Shown here piece by piece: positions 20,520 through 31,780 of a DNA stretch of 64,000 nucleotides (positions within the stretch are counted from its first letter, which is position 1; each line of letters starts with the position of its first letter). This DNA comes from Hyperoodon ampullatus. Lineage: Eukaryota; Chordata; Mammalia; Artiodactyla; Ziphiidae. The notes under the pieces were generated by a model, which worked only from the letters and a program-made list of their open reading frames with translations, made no database searches and had not been told where the DNA came from. Both the position numbers and the translations under genes were made by a program. The stretch covers positions 32,244,425-32,308,424 of the forward strand of contig OX457061.1 in NCBI GenBank assembly GCA_949752795.1, read 5' to 3'.

Positions 20520-21270
20520 GATATATTCATTATGAAATTCAAGTAAGTCTCCCAGTTAAAGACACTGGATTTATTATACTTTTCCCTGTCTCATAACCTC
20601 ACTAAAATGGTAGTAAAGGAAGGGATATAAGACATCCAAGGACAAGGAGAACAGGAAAAAAAAAGTCTTCAGAAGATGAAAATTCAACAGCTTTCAGAAC
20701 TTAGCTGAGCAGAGTAAGTTACAAACTCAGTGCCTACAGAGGGATGAATAAAATCATGAGAAGTTACTGGGCAATTTTCTCTGTAGGATCCCTGGAGGGA
20801 AAGAGAGGGAAGCTTAGAACTTGAGGGAGGGGGTTGAAATATAAAAATAAAAGAGGGGTTAGCTGAAGGTCTGTATGGAGAGGTATGGGACACCCCCCAA
20901 CCTGTCCTTCACTATAGGCAGCCAGATCATTACCCCTTCCTCAGCCTCCATGTGGTAGGACAGAGGTGTATTTCAGACAGACCCCAGACTCAGAAGCACC
21001 AAGCACAATGGAAAGCAGGGGTTGGGGGACGAGACTGAAACAAGCCATTTACAAGTAAGTTGACCTATGAACTGCAGTCTCCACAGGTCAGTAATCTAAA
21101 CAGTTCAAAGCAGACATTTTGAAGTTCTATCTCTGGAAAAATTAAACAGTTCTAGAGAAAAGACCATGCACAAACCTTCCAGGGTTTTACCCATGGTGAG
21201 ACAGTTTCCATCCTTGATCTGCCGAGACTGAAGCCTACCAATTCATAAACATTCAATCAACACAGACCCA
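20520..21270. other. No gene or repeat family seen
   Basis: About 750 bp without recognisable repeats or exons. Confidence 0.5.
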
Positions 21271-21272
21271 TA

Positions 21273-21294
21273 CATACACACACACACACACACA
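21273..21294. repeat. (CA)n microsatellite
   Basis: About 9 perfect CA units preceded by 'acatacat'. Confidence 0.9.
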
Positions 21295-21427
21295 GCTTCC
21301 AGATAATGGCTCAGTTTTAAATAAGAACACAGTGGAGAGCATAATTAGACATTTAAGAAATGCCATCAACGTGATTCTTTTTTAAGAGTTGAAATAAGTA
21401 TTTTTTTAAAAAAAGAAACTTGGAGGG

Positions 21428-21628
21428 CTTCCCTGGTGGCGCAGTGGTTGAGAGTCCGCCTGCTGATGCAGGGGACACGGGTTCGTGCCCCGGTCCGGGA
21501 AGATCCCGCATGCCGCGGAGCAGGTGGGTCTGTGAGCCGTGGCCGCTGAGCCTGCGCGTCCGGAGCTTGTGCTCCGCAACGGGAGAGGCCACAACAGTGA
21601 GAGGCCCACATACCGCAAAAAACAAAAA
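21428..21628 (+). mobile_element. CHR-2-like SINE
   Basis: Head 'cttccctggtggcgcagtgg', B box 'gggttcgtgcc', tail 'gagaggcccacataccgc' plus A-rich run. A perfect 17-bp duplication, aaaagaaacttggaggg, lies at 21411-21427 and 21629-21645, pointing to a young copy. Confidence 0.95.
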
Positions 21629-21699
21629 AAAAGAAACTTGGAGGGAACAGAGACAACATAGGGAGCTTAAGAGAGCTTTTGAAAAAGAAACATATCTTT

Positions 21700-23090
21700 A
21701 AAGTGATGAGACACTGTTGCATCCATAAAACAAGACATGGGTGCTATAAAAAGGAAATAATCAGAAGAGAGAGCTCTCAGATATTTAAAATATGTTAATC
21801 TAAGTAAAAGTTCATGAGAAGTATTGAAGTAGAGAAAATCTTACGTAAAACAGAACAAAAAGACACAGAGATGAGGAAGGGGACCAACCAGGAGGAACTA
21901 CATCCAAATAATGAAAATTAAAGAAAAATAGAACCCAGAAAAAGGAGAAGAAATCATCAAAGAAATAAAGGATACAAATCTTTAATTGAAGGGGCCTGTG
22001 TGTACGTACACAAAAACAAACATACATAAATGCAAATCATGAAATTTTAAGATGTCAGAGATAAATAGAAAATGCAAAAAGCTTCCAGAAACAACATATA
22101 GGTCACAGACAAGGAATACATAAAAGAGGGCATTAGAAAAAAAAAAAAAAAAGGGCATTAGACTTCTCAGCATCAACATTGATTTTTAGTTAGTGAAGTA
22201 TGGCCTTTAAGTTTGTGAGACATTTCTTAACTTAGAATTTTATATCAAGCTAAACTATCATTCAGGTTAGAAAGAAAAATAGGGCAATGTTTATATATGC
22301 CAAGCCTCAAGAATGTTTACCTCTTAGACCTTTCCTCAGAAACTACTAAAGGATGTACTTCAGCAGAAGAAGGACTGGGTTGAGAAAATGGAAGTTCAAA
22401 GATTAAGGAATAAAGGAGAGTGGCAAACAGAATTTTATGATGTGCACCAAACCTAGAGAAAAACCCATCCAGTTTAGATGAGGGGTATTGAGAACTATAG
22501 GAAAGAACTTCCCAGGAAAAAAATATAGAATTGATAGTTTTACTTTATGTATTTAAGCATTTGGAAAAATTACTGCTGGGTGTTTGACATGTCTGTTGCT
22601 GTGCTTAGGAAAAACACATTAGTGTGATAAGTAAACAGAAAATTAAATAAATAGAAAAAATTCAGGTATTTATTAAATACACAAAACCCAAAAATTATAT
22701 GATAAAGAATCCATACTACTTAGCTAGGTAGTGAACTATTTAAGTAGTTGTAACAGTATTGCCCTATCTATAAATTAGGTCAAAAATATTATATAATTAT
22801 ATTGGGAAGCTGGAGAATTGGAAAGGAAAGAAATGGGTTTATAAGGGAGATAAATCCTCAAGGAACATAATAGGAATCTAATACATATCAAAAATAAAAC
22901 AATTTTAAGTATATTATTCATATATTTGAAGATAAATATCAAAAGAAACAGTTAAAAGAGTTTAAAGTGGCTCCCTCTGAAATACAGACCAGAGATAGAA
23001 AAAGTTGGGGCAAGGAATTATTATATTTTATGTAAGATTTTAGTACTACTTCATGTTCAAGCTACATGTATCACACATGTGATTTTTAAT
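21700..23090 (+). repeat. Probable old L1M-type LINE tract
   Basis: AT-rich, with L1M-like order: 'gacttctcagcatcaacatt', 'cttagaattttatatcaagc', 'actaaaggatgtacttcagc', 'agaaggactgggttgagaaa'. No reading frame survives. Edges and family are uncertain. Confidence 0.45.
22137..22152 (+). mobile_element. Poly(A)-only insertion
   Basis: A run of 16 A is flanked by a perfect direct repeat, gggcattag, at 22128-22136 and 22153-22161. This is the footprint of a target-primed retroposition that copied only the tail, or of a SINE or L1 truncated to its tail. Confidence 0.6.
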
Positions 23091-23124
23091 AGAAAAGAAA
23101 AGCAGTCTCATGTTTTTACTATTA

Positions 23125-23290
23125 CAAGTAATATTACAAAGTACTTTTGCATCCACTGTCTCATTTGGTTTTCACAAGAGTCCACTGGGATAGAATTTAC
23201 TGTTCGCCCTATTTTATAGATGAGGAAGTTGAGAATCAGACAAATGAAGTGAGTTGTGACAAGTCTACTGATTCTAAGTCCTTATCTTTT
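23125..23290 (-). repeat. MIR
   Basis: 'aaagtacttttgcatccact', 'ttcgccctattttatagatg' and 'aggaagttgagaatcagaca' are minus-strand MIR. Confidence 0.7.
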
Positions 23291-24232
23291 CCTCCATCCA
23301 AAAGTTAAAGAACAATATTGTAATATGAGTGTATTTATTGTTCTGCCTGACTCCAAAAAAGGTACTTAAGGTAACTTATAAAGACGCATATAGCACTGTC
23401 AGATAAATTGAACTAAAAATAAATCATTTGAGAAGCACATAAAAGAAATAAGGATAGTAGTCTCAAGGGTAAAACTAGCATATCGAATGCAAACCAGTAA
23501 ATCCTATACATCACCATGGAAATAAAGCCAAAATTTGGCTCTGAGCTTCCTAGCAACCAACGCTAAAAAGGAAACAAGATTAACAAGTTAGAAGATTCAC
23601 TTTGTCCACAAAGCAGAATCAAAGCAGATATACCCCAAAATAAATAAATAAGGAAACTCATCTATTCTTGCTGCTGAAACCAGGGAGAACTTTCACCCAC
23701 TAGTCTTCCTAAAGAAGAAACTACATAATGTAATGAGAAATATCCTCAAGAATATTCCTAAAATAGGTCAGTTACAAGTAGAATCTGTGTCCTTCAATGT
23801 GGACCAATTTCATCACACCACTACCAATTTGAATCAAAATAACTTAACAGGGACAGGAGGAGAGGCCTCAAAATAATGAGACCTAAGTATAAGAAAAAAT
23901 TCAAAGCAGATGTAATGCTCCAATTAGCCATGTATACACATATGCATATACAAGACACACATACACACAGGTATATATGAAATCTATAGAGTTTTTAAAC
24001 AACTCAATTTCCTGGCACATTCACCAAGAGAAACTAACTGCAAAATGTACACAACCTAATGATTGATGCCACTTTTTAAATAGGATTATTCACTATAAAT
24101 GAGTTTAAAATTGATTTATCTATCTAAAACGGTGACATTGGTTTTGGAAGGATTGATCGGCAGCTATTCTTTCCCTAAGAGGCAACTGACTCTTAAATCC
24201 ACTCTTGATCCACGAGAACAAAACCATCTCAA
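23291..24232. other. AT-rich DNA, no gene seen
   Basis: About 0.94 kb. Possibly decayed L1 or DNA transposon, but no landmark is strong enough to call. Confidence 0.4.
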
Positions 24233-24244
24233 CTGTTAAATGTT

Positions 24245-24450
24245 TTGTTTTGTTTTGTTTAAGATTTTTTTGATGCAGACCATTTTTTTTAAGTCTTTAT
24301 TGAATTTGTTACAATATTGCTTCTGTATTATGTTTTGGTGTTTTGGCCACGAGACCTGTGGGATCTTAGCTCCCCGACCAGGGATCGAACCTGCACCCCT
24401 GCATTGGAAGGTGAAGTCTTAACCACTGGACCGCCAGGAAAGTCCTTCAC
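24245..24450 (-). mobile_element. tRNA-derived SINE with an unrelated tail
   Basis: Minus-strand copy ending in the head 'ggaccgccaggaaagtcctt' with B-box-like 'gggatcgaacctg'. Its tail part, 'agtctttattgaatttgtta' then 'caatattgcttctgt', is a form seen in several cetartiodactyl SINEs. Target duplication ctgttaaatgtt is at 24233-24244 and 24451-24462. Confidence 0.88.
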
Positions 24451-24462
24451 CTGTTAAATGTT

Positions 24463-25056
24463 GACTCTAGATGAGAGATGTTGAAATTGCCTTTCCCTGT
24501 ATCCACTTCCATTTTTGTCTCAAGAAGAGTTGTCCAAATTCTATGACATTTCACTGGGCCACAGCACCAGGGATGCTGATTTGACTGAGCCACGCTGGAG
24601 GGTGTGTAAAAGATGGAAACTCTGGAGCTGTCCCTGGGCATCAGGTCCCTCCAGTACTTTCCTACTGTTCTCTGGGTGAATAATGGGCATTCCAACATGC
24701 TGACACCAAAGGATGACACCCAAAGCTGTCTTCCTCAGAGGTGCCAAAAATTCTCCTTTAGTCTTTAATGCATTAAGACCCTGCTGAGTTCTATGCACAA
24801 ATGGAAACAACAGACCCCTCTTATGGAGTCCAGACCTGGTGCACATGGACCTACTGATAACAAGACCCAATGCTGTCTCTCTTATTTTGAACCGTCTACT
24901 CAAAACTTCCTCCTCACGTGTATCCTTTTCTTTACGCCACTCACTCCTGCAAATAAATTCAGGCTCAATGGGATTGTCAGGCTCCTAGTATCAATGTAGC
25001 CTGTGTGATTCCAGGACAAACCAGCCTGTGGGATAGAAATGGATTCTCATTAAAAC
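24463..25056. other. Unclassified, no gene called
   Basis: A 120-codon frame on the minus strand (24541-24903) has no recognisable domain. The plus strand ends with 'gcaaataaattcaggctcaa', which contains a poly(A)-signal-like AATAAA, so an old LTR is possible but unproven. Confidence 0.35.
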
Positions 25057-25066
25057 AGTATTTCAG

Positions 25067-25269
25067 GGCTTCCCTGGTGGCGCAGTGGTTGAGAGTCCGC
25101 CTGCCGATGCAGGGGACACGGGTTCATGCCCCGGTCTGGGAAGATCCCACATGCCGCAGAGCGGCTGGGCCCGTGAGCCATGGCCGCTGAGCCTGCGCGT
25201 CCAGAGCCTGTGATCCGCAACGGGAGAGGCCACAACAGTGAGAGGCCTGCGTACCGCAAAAAAAAAAAA
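25067..25269 (+). mobile_element. CHR-2-like SINE
   Basis: Head 'ggcttccctggtggcgcagt', B-box-like 'gggttcatgcc' (one change from TTCG), tail 'gagaggcctgcgtaccgc' and A(13). Target duplication agtatttcag is at 25057-25066 and 25270-25279. Confidence 0.94.
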
Positions 25270-25279
25270 AGTATTTCAG

Positions 25280-25994
25280 TAGGTCTGACTCTATTCACTC
25301 CTCTGACTCTCGGAGGACTCGGGCATCATCCTCATCATTTTGCCCATTGATTCCCAGGAGGCCTTTAAGGGCTGTCTCACACATGCTCACTTCCTCACTC
25401 TGTCTGCTCTCACCATATACCATGTCTTCCCTTCCTGGTCCAGAACACCTCCCTGACGTCCATCACCTTCACAGCTGTGTAAAGGCACCCCAACAATGTT
25501 GCTAGGGCACACCATCAAAACACCTCCCATGTACCCACCAAAAATGCAGCTAATGTGCGGTAGTTCTGAAGATGCCAAAGCAGCACTTTGTTTCCATCAG
25601 TCTTTAAGGTACTTAAGTCAACTTATCTTTGTGCAGAAGTGGAGGGAAAGTCTTATAAGCTCCATTGTAAGTGGAAGTATTATGACAACGGTAGTGATGT
25701 ATTTATGCTTATTTGAAGCTCGCTCTTTCTCTGGAGTCCATATAGGAATCTACAGAGGGCTGGACCAGGGGAGAATTCTGAATGGCAGACACCATGGCTG
25801 AAGGTGGGTGACCCATCCTTACTTATAAATGCTAAAGTTTTGATACGGGAATAATCATGTCTAACTTTAGAATGAAGTCTCTTCTGCTGGCACATAAAAC
25901 AGAGATGAGCCCATCCCATCAGACTTCTGAACAAACCCAGCCATGTCTTGATCTTAGGGGAAACCAGATTTGACTCAAACTGTTGTAACAATAT
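25280..25994. other. No gene or repeat family called
   Basis: About 0.7 kb. Short overlapping frames of 63-103 codons on both strands carry no domain I recognise. Confidence 0.4.
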
Positions 25995-26105
25995 TCACCA
26001 CTTAACAAGCACCTCCATGCACTTGTGCTGGTTCCCTCATTTAATACAAGAATCCTGGGAGTGCAATATTATTTTGTCCACTTTGAAGGTAATAACTGAA
26101 GTTTG
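25995..26105 (-). repeat. MIR fragment (weak)
   Basis: 'caagcacctccatgcacttg' and 'attttgtccactttgaaggt' loosely follow minus-strand MIR. Confidence 0.4.
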
Positions 26106-26387
26106 TCCATTCACGATCTTCTCCAGAGCTCCTCTCTGAGGCTATGGAGGCCTGGACTATGCAGGGTCTACCCCAGCCCAGTACTGGACACTATGTTAGG
26201 CCATATGGCAGGATCCAACTGTACCCTTTTAGAAACTGCAACCGTAGAAAGAGAAATGAAACCTAGACATGAATCAAACTATTAAAAGGTCACATAATAG
26301 ATACAGAGTGCTGTAGATATGCTGGGGGTGGGGAGGACTGGAAATTATGTCACATCAAGTGGTCATGCTTTAAACGGCCAAGTGATA

Positions 26388-26510
26388 TTCATTCATTCAC
26401 TCAACAAGCAAAAACTGAATGTCTACTCTGGGCTAGGAACTGTACTGGGCACTGAAATCACAACCATATAAGGAAACTCATAGTCTAATAGAGAAAGAAT
26501 TAAATATTCC
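26388..26510 (-). repeat. L2 LINE 3' end
   Basis: 'attcattcattcactcaaca', 'ctgggctaggaactgtactg' and 'actcatagtctaatagagaa' are the minus-strand L2 terminus. The MaLR LTR follows directly. Confidence 0.7.
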
Positions 26511-26513
26511 CAC

Positions 26514-26972
26514 TGTGCTATTAATTTCTTAGAGCTGCCATAACAAATTACCACAAACTGGACAGCTTAAGACAAGAGAAATGTATTCTCTCTTAGTTCT
26601 GGGGTCTAGACATCCACAATCAGGTGTTGGTGGGGTCATGCTCTCTCTGAAGGCTCTAAAGAAAGAATCCTTCCTTGCTTTTTCCTAGCTTCCAGTGGCT
26701 GCCAGCAATCCTTGGCATTCCTTGTAGCTGCATCACTTCCATCTCTGCCTCTGTTGTCTCCTGGCCTTCTTCCCTGTGCATCTTTACATCATCTTCTTCT
26801 CTCTCTGTGTTCCTCTGGCTTTCATATAAGGACACCAGTCTTTGGATTTAGGGCCCATCCTAATCCAGTATGACCTTAATTACATCTGCAAAACCCTATT
26901 TCCACATAAAGTCATATTCTGAGGATCCAAGTGGACATGAATTTTGAAGGAACATTATTCGATCCACAATCA
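26514..26972 (+). mobile_element. MaLR (MLT1-type) LTR
   Basis: LTR landmarks in order: 'gagctgccataacaaattac', 'ctggggtctagacatccaca', 'tgaaggctctaaagaaagaa', 'ataaggacaccagtctttgg', 'tagggcccatcctaatccag' and 'tacatctgcaaaaccctatt'. An endogenous retrovirus-like (ERVL-MaLR) LTR with no coding region attached. Starts TG and ends CA. Confidence 0.85.
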
Positions 26973-27114
26973 ATAAAACTCAACAAGTGCCAGATAGGGA
27001 AGTACAGGGGGCTATGGGAGCACATAGACTGGAACCGAATTCAGACTCGAGAGAGTCAAGAGAAGATGAGAATCCAGGAAGACAGTGAGTTGGCGAATGT
27101 GCAAACCCAGAGTT

Positions 27115-27290
27115 CACTTGTATGGAGACAACTTGACTGCTTCTCCCCAAATGCACCCACCATATCTCTAACTCCTCATCTGTCAAAGTCAAGGCCCAAA
27201 CCTACCTCCTCCATGACATCTTTTCTGATTTTGCTCTCTTGGAATTAATCACTCCTTTCTCTGCACTTCCATAGCTTGACCTTGTTTATA
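27115..27290 (+). repeat. L2 LINE fragment
   Basis: 'agtcaaggcccaaacctacc' followed by 'tcctccatgacatcttttct' and 'gcacttccatagc' is plus-strand L2. Confidence 0.65.
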
Positions 27291-27319
27291 GGAATGAATA
27301 CTGGCATACACCGAGGGTC

Positions 27320-27430
27320 TTCTATGAACCAGGAATGTGCTACTCACTTTCATGTACCCAGCAATTCTCCTAAAGTGGAATCCCAATTTTAGAGGTAGAA
27401 AAACCAAGACTCAGAACACACAGTGTCTTG
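27320..27430 (-). repeat. MIR fragment (weak)
   Basis: 'atgaaccaggaatgtgctac' and 'tttagaggtagaaaaaccaa' loosely follow minus-strand MIR. Confidence 0.4.
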
Positions 27431-28267
27431 TCAGTATGGCCCCAAAGGTCATGCATGATGTTTTCACGCACCTGCTTCCTATATTCAGGGGCTCGGTACA
27501 GTCCTAGGCCCCTTCTGCTTCCCCAGGACAAAGTGAGCCAGCTCAGAACGTAGACTGTATCTTATGCCTGTGGCGTGGAGGAAACACCCCTAGGACACAG
27601 CTGAATGTCCCGCCACGTTGAATGCCCACAGAGGTCATGAAGGTCCCTGAGCTACTCATCGCTCTCAGCATCCTCACTGCACTCTGTCCAATCCTCCTTT
27701 CCTCCCAGGGGAAAATCAGACCAGTTGGGAGTGTTTGCACCAAGAAAAACCCATCTCATAGCAAACATTCCTCCAGTCCCCAAGGATTCCTCCTAAGAGG
27801 TCTCCACAGCACCCGCTCCCAGGTCAGACAATGTGCTAAAGCAGCTGTTTAACACAAGAGGCTCCAGGTCCCTGGAGACCTGAGACAAGCTCCTGAGACA
27901 TGTAATATGTCTCCATTAGCCAAGCAACTGGCTTGGGGTATGTTTTCTAATTCCATATTCCTGAGTTCATTAGCTGCAAGCAAGCCTGCCAGGAACTCAG
28001 GGCTCACCGGCTTCTCCAAACAGAGGAGAGAGAAATGTATCACATGGATTGCCCTACAGATCTGTTTTCCCTGGAACCCAATGCCAGAGAGGCTTGTTAC
28101 CACCACAGCCTGGTCAGGCTGAGCTGCAGGGCATGCTGGGATGTCCATGCTGAGTCAGCAGGGCCAGGTGAGTAAGCAGGAACAGTCATGGAGGAGAGAG
28201 TAAACTCGGCTCTGAGAGAGAGGGCAGCCTTCCAAGTCCCAATGTCCAAGAGAGCGAGAGGAAAGGG
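27431..28267. other. No gene or repeat family called
   Basis: About 0.84 kb of GC-moderate DNA. Frames up to 99 codons on the minus strand (27849-28148) show no domain. Confidence 0.45.
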
Positions 28268-28492
28268 GATACAGCACAGCAGGTAACAGCTCAAACTCCA
28301 GAGTTCGACAGTATTGGTTTTGAATCCTGGCACTGCCACTCAGCAACTCTTTGACCTTAGGCAACTTACATAACCTCTTATGCGCCAGAGGTAATAAAAG
28401 AACCTCCAGATTTTCCTGAGGATAGAATGAGATAATGCTTGCAAAGCTCTTAGCACATGGCTTGGGCCAGAGTAAACTATAATTAATGTCCT
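28268..28492 (+). repeat. MIR, nearly full length
   Basis: MIR order is clear: 'tttgaatcctggcactgcca', 'ctttgaccttaggcaactta', 'gatagaatgagataatgctt' and 'gcaaagctcttagcacatgg'. Confidence 0.88.
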
Positions 28493-28576
28493 TTGCAGGT
28501 TGATTTCAGTCTCCAGGGAAAGCTGGGGGCTGAGCTGGTGGACAGCGACCTCCCATCAGAAATGCCCTCACAGAGG

Positions 28577-28700
28577 GACGTCCCTGGCGGTCCAGTGGTT
28601 AAGACTCCACGCTCCCAATGCAGACGGCACGAGTTTTACCCCCGGTCGGGGAACCAAGATCCCACATCCCGCATGACATGGCCAAAAAAAAAAGAAAAAA
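28577..28700 (+). mobile_element. Short tRNA-derived SINE (124 bp)
   Basis: Head 'gtccctggcggtccagtggt', 'cggtcggggaaccaagatcc', ending 'catgacatggcc' and A-rich tail. A perfect 18-bp duplication, gaaatgccctcacagagg, lies at 28559-28576 and 28701-28718. Confidence 0.94.
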
Positions 28701-29025
28701 GAAATGCCCTCACAGAGGATAGCAGCTCACCACCTCTAGGTTCTCCTTCCAGGCTGCAACAATGTCTGAATTAACCAGTGTGGGATTGGGGCATGTATCC
28801 TCCAACAAGATAGTCACAGCTACATGTAGCTATTGAGCACGTGAAGTGTGGCTAATCCATCAAGATGTGCCATAAGTGTAAAATTCACGTTGGACTTGAA
28901 AGGCTTAGTATGAAAAAAATTAGAAAAATAGCTCATTAATACTCTTTCTTATATTGCCTTCATGTTGACATAATATTTTGGTAATGTTGGGTTAAATAAA
29001 ATATACCATTAAGATTACTTTCACC

Positions 29026-29219
29026 GGGCTTCCCTGGTGGCGCAGTGGTTGAGAGTCTGCCTGCCGATGCAGGGGACATGGGTTCGTGCCCCGGTCCAGG
29101 AAGATCCCACATGCCGCGGAGCGGCTGGGCCCGTGAGCCATGGCTGCTGAGCCTGCGTGTCCGGAGCCTGTGCTCCGCAGAGGGAGAGGCCACAACAGTG
29201 AGAGGCCCGCGTACCAAAA

Positions 29220-29250
<31 letters not shown>

Positions 29251-29252
29251 AT
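29026..29252 (+). mobile_element. CHR-2-like SINE with (AAAT)n tail
   Basis: Head 'gcttccctggtggcgcagtg', B box 'gggttcgtgcc', tail 'gagaggcccgcgtacc' then about nine AAAT units (29216-29252). Target duplication attactttcacc is at 29014-29025 and 29253-29264. Confidence 0.95.
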
Positions 29253-29284
29253 ATTACTTTCACCTATTTCTTTTTACCTTTTTC

Positions 29285-29437
29285 TTTTTGTTGTTTCAGT
29301 GTTGTTTTGGTTTTTATTTATTTATTGGCCACGCCACACAGCATGCGGGATCGAAGTTGCCAGCCAAGGGATCGAACCCGTGCACCCTACAGTGGAAGCT
29401 CGGAGTCCTAACCACTGGACCGCCAGGGGATTCCCAT
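29285..29437 (-). mobile_element. Short tRNA-derived SINE
   Basis: Minus-strand copy: T-rich tail on the left, 'ggccacgccacacagcatgc', B box 'gggatcgaaccc', head 'accgccaggggattccc'. A 15-bp perfect duplication, ctttttacctttttc, lies at 29270-29284 and 29438-29452. Confidence 0.93.
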
Positions 29438-29545
29438 CTTTTTACCTTTTTCAATGTGGCTATAAGAAAATGTTAAATTATACATGTAGCTTGCATGCAT
29501 GGCTCACATTAGCTTTCCATTGGACAAGTGTTCCAGCCAATGCGT

Positions 29546-30640
29546 TGGACTCAGGGCTTCAATTCCGGTGTCAAGAAAAGTGGAGCATAGCCAGGAAACC
29601 AAGGCAGGCAAGGTTCTGAGCTAATACGCGGGCCAGGCCCAGCTCCCCTGGAAATAGAGATGATGATGGCAGCAAGACACATATCAGACCCACCTCCTGG
29701 TGGGAAGAAGCCCCTGTCAAAGGGCCAAGCCTATACAGGGCTGGCTCTGTGACTGGGTAGGGCCAAGCTGTCAGCTTTAGGACCTGCACTGGGCATGGCT
29801 GAGGGCTCCAGGGACAGACAGTTACCGTATCTGGGATTGTTGATAAACCTGGTAACAGGTAGGCACCTCATAACACCATGCGTTCCTCCCTCACATGTCA
29901 TTGGCAGAGATAAGGCATCATGACACCTCCCTCAGATGAATTCACACCCAGCTCAGAATTCCGGGCTGGAGGAGAAAGCCAGACAGAGCAGGGAGGAGAA
30001 GCAGGGAGGCTTTGGAGGAAAACTTTCAAAGTATTGAGTGTGTCCTCAAGCCAAGCTAGCCACAGCCAATTCCCAGTCCGGACATAAGAAGAATTCTTGG
30101 AGAGCTCTATCTCCTAGGCCCTTGAGAACATGATTATAGTTAGAACCATATGTAGGGCCTAACACGTTTAAGGAAACTCTCTCAGTCCCAAACAGCCTCT
30201 GACATGAGATGAGGTACAATCTAAACCCAAGACTCCTCTCAGGCGTGACATCAAAACCTATTTATTAACTCCTGAAGTTAAAGTTTCCCAAGAATATGTG
30301 CTGTCCTTACATGAATGAAGGTGAGCAGTTTTGTCAAGGAATTTCTCCAGTTTAAAAACTGAGAAATGTAGCCTCTGACCTTGCCTCCAAGAAGTACAAA
30401 CCAACAAGCTCATATAAAGGAGGCGTATGGAAAGCACTGGAGAGCGAAGGAAAATAAGACAGTTTTGCAGCTGAGGAGACCTCTGTGATGTGCTGTGCTC
30501 TGGGCTTAGATTATTTTTAGGCTTTGGCATGAAAATCAGGGTTAGTATTTCACTCCTTGGCCTTCTGAAGACACTCACATGACTTGGTCTTTCTGGACAA
30601 AGCATGTGTTCTGGTACAGGTTAGGTGAAGACCACCGCCA
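29546..30640. other. Repeat-poor DNA, no gene seen
   Basis: About 1.1 kb. The 115-codon minus-strand frame at 30258-30605 has no recognisable domain. Confidence 0.45.
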
Positions 30641-30925
30641 GACTCAGTGAGGCAGCCCCATTCTTGAATATAATGTGCAAAAGGCAAGTCTGATCCCCAT
30701 GTCCAATGTGGGTTTTAAAGGGCTATGTGGCCATGAAAAAAAGAAAACAACTTCTGTTACTTCTCCAAGACAGGAAGAAACCTTGAATAACCTCTGGAAA
30801 CTACTGGAAGCCACTCCAGTGGTATACCTCCAACATGTCTTATGAAAAATCCATTACATTTAACTGCCTTCAGCATTTTGGGGTTGCCTGTTTATCGCAG
30901 CAGCATGGATGACTCACCTCTATCA
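30640..30925 (+). repeat. Possible MaLR (MLT1-type) LTR, decayed
   Basis: The end 'cagcattttggggttgcctg' then 'tttatcgcagcagcatggat' resembles the MLT1 3' end ('taagttttggggt...cagcaatagata'). Upstream similarity is poor. Confidence 0.35.
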
Positions 30926-31480
30926 CCACATGTCACGTGATAAGCCCAGTTCTAACCAACAGATGGGGACTCAGGTGAGGTGGGGACGTTTCCACTGTAC
31001 CCCCTGAGACCCCTGAACTCACCCCTCGTACTGTGTCACACACCATGTGTTGAGAATGTCCGCTAACTCAACCCACTAGGGCCACTCTTGTTTGTACCTG
31101 CTCCATTTAACAGATCCTGGTCTGCGCTGAGCACTTCATAAATGTGTGTTAAATAAGAATGAATTACTGCCTAAAACTCTGAGCTTCATCTTTCTCAGTG
31201 CACCCCCTGCACTCTGTTTACAACAAGGGGTACTAAGTCACCGAGCAGTTCACTGGGTTGTAAAGTTAACTCCTACCGGAGAAGGACTAGTGGGAGGCCA
31301 TGGAGAAATGGGACAAGGCCAAGGTCTTCCATGGGGGCGGTGTTGGTTAGGTAAACCAGAGATGACCAAGCTCAGGGTGAGCTTCAAAGAGGTGGACATA
31401 ATCCAACCTTCCCCAGAAAGACTTTCCTTATCATAGTACTGATGATGCTAAAACTAAGAACAATAAGACTATTCACTTAA
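30926..31480. other. No gene called
   Basis: About 0.55 kb. The stretch 31090-31170 ('gctgagcacttcataaatgt') may be an L2 end. Confidence 0.4.
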
Positions 31481-31499
31481 CTTTTTTCATGCTCGTGTC

Positions 31500-31780
31500 T
31501 TGAATCTCTACAATGTTCCAGACAGTGTTCTGAGTGTTAAGGACACAGCAGGAAATAGAATAGTCCAAGTCCTCACCCTCGTGGATGCAGGGAGACAACA
31601 TAAGGAAGTAAATGTCATAGCACACAAGAGAGTGAGTGTCAGGAGAGGAAGGGGTGAGATTTTATTCAAGGTGGCCAGGAAGACCTCAGTGACACATGGA
31701 TACCTGCAAGGAATGTTGCAGAGGAAGCGAATACAACAATGGTCAGCGCGGTCAGGGAGGTGCAAGGCAGCCAGAGGACT
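31500..31780 (-). repeat. L2 LINE 3' region
   Basis: 'caatgttccagacagtgttc', 'tgtcatagcacacaagagag' and 'aggtggccaggaagacctca' are minus-strand L2 in order. The 143-codon frame here (31500-31931, +) is antisense to the repeat and not a gene. Confidence 0.65.

Larger units (their letters stand above)
28812..29545 (-). mobile_element. hAT-type DNA element split by two SINEs
   Basis: Parts at 28812-29025, 29253-29284 and 29438-29545 join into one element: 'catgtagctattgagcacgt', 'cttagtatgaaaaaaattag', 'gggttaaataaaatatacca', 'tttcacctatttctttttac', 'aatgtggctataagaaaatg' and a last 'ttccattggacaagtg'. About 350 bp without the SINEs. Noncoding; the family name is left open. Confidence 0.75.

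Noticed and set aside
24541..24903. 120-codon open frame (-)
   Set aside because: No domain recognised, no exon borders; may be part of an old LTR.
24960..24980. AATAAA as a gene's poly(A) signal
   Set aside because: Single hexamer in AT-rich DNA with no transcript evidence.
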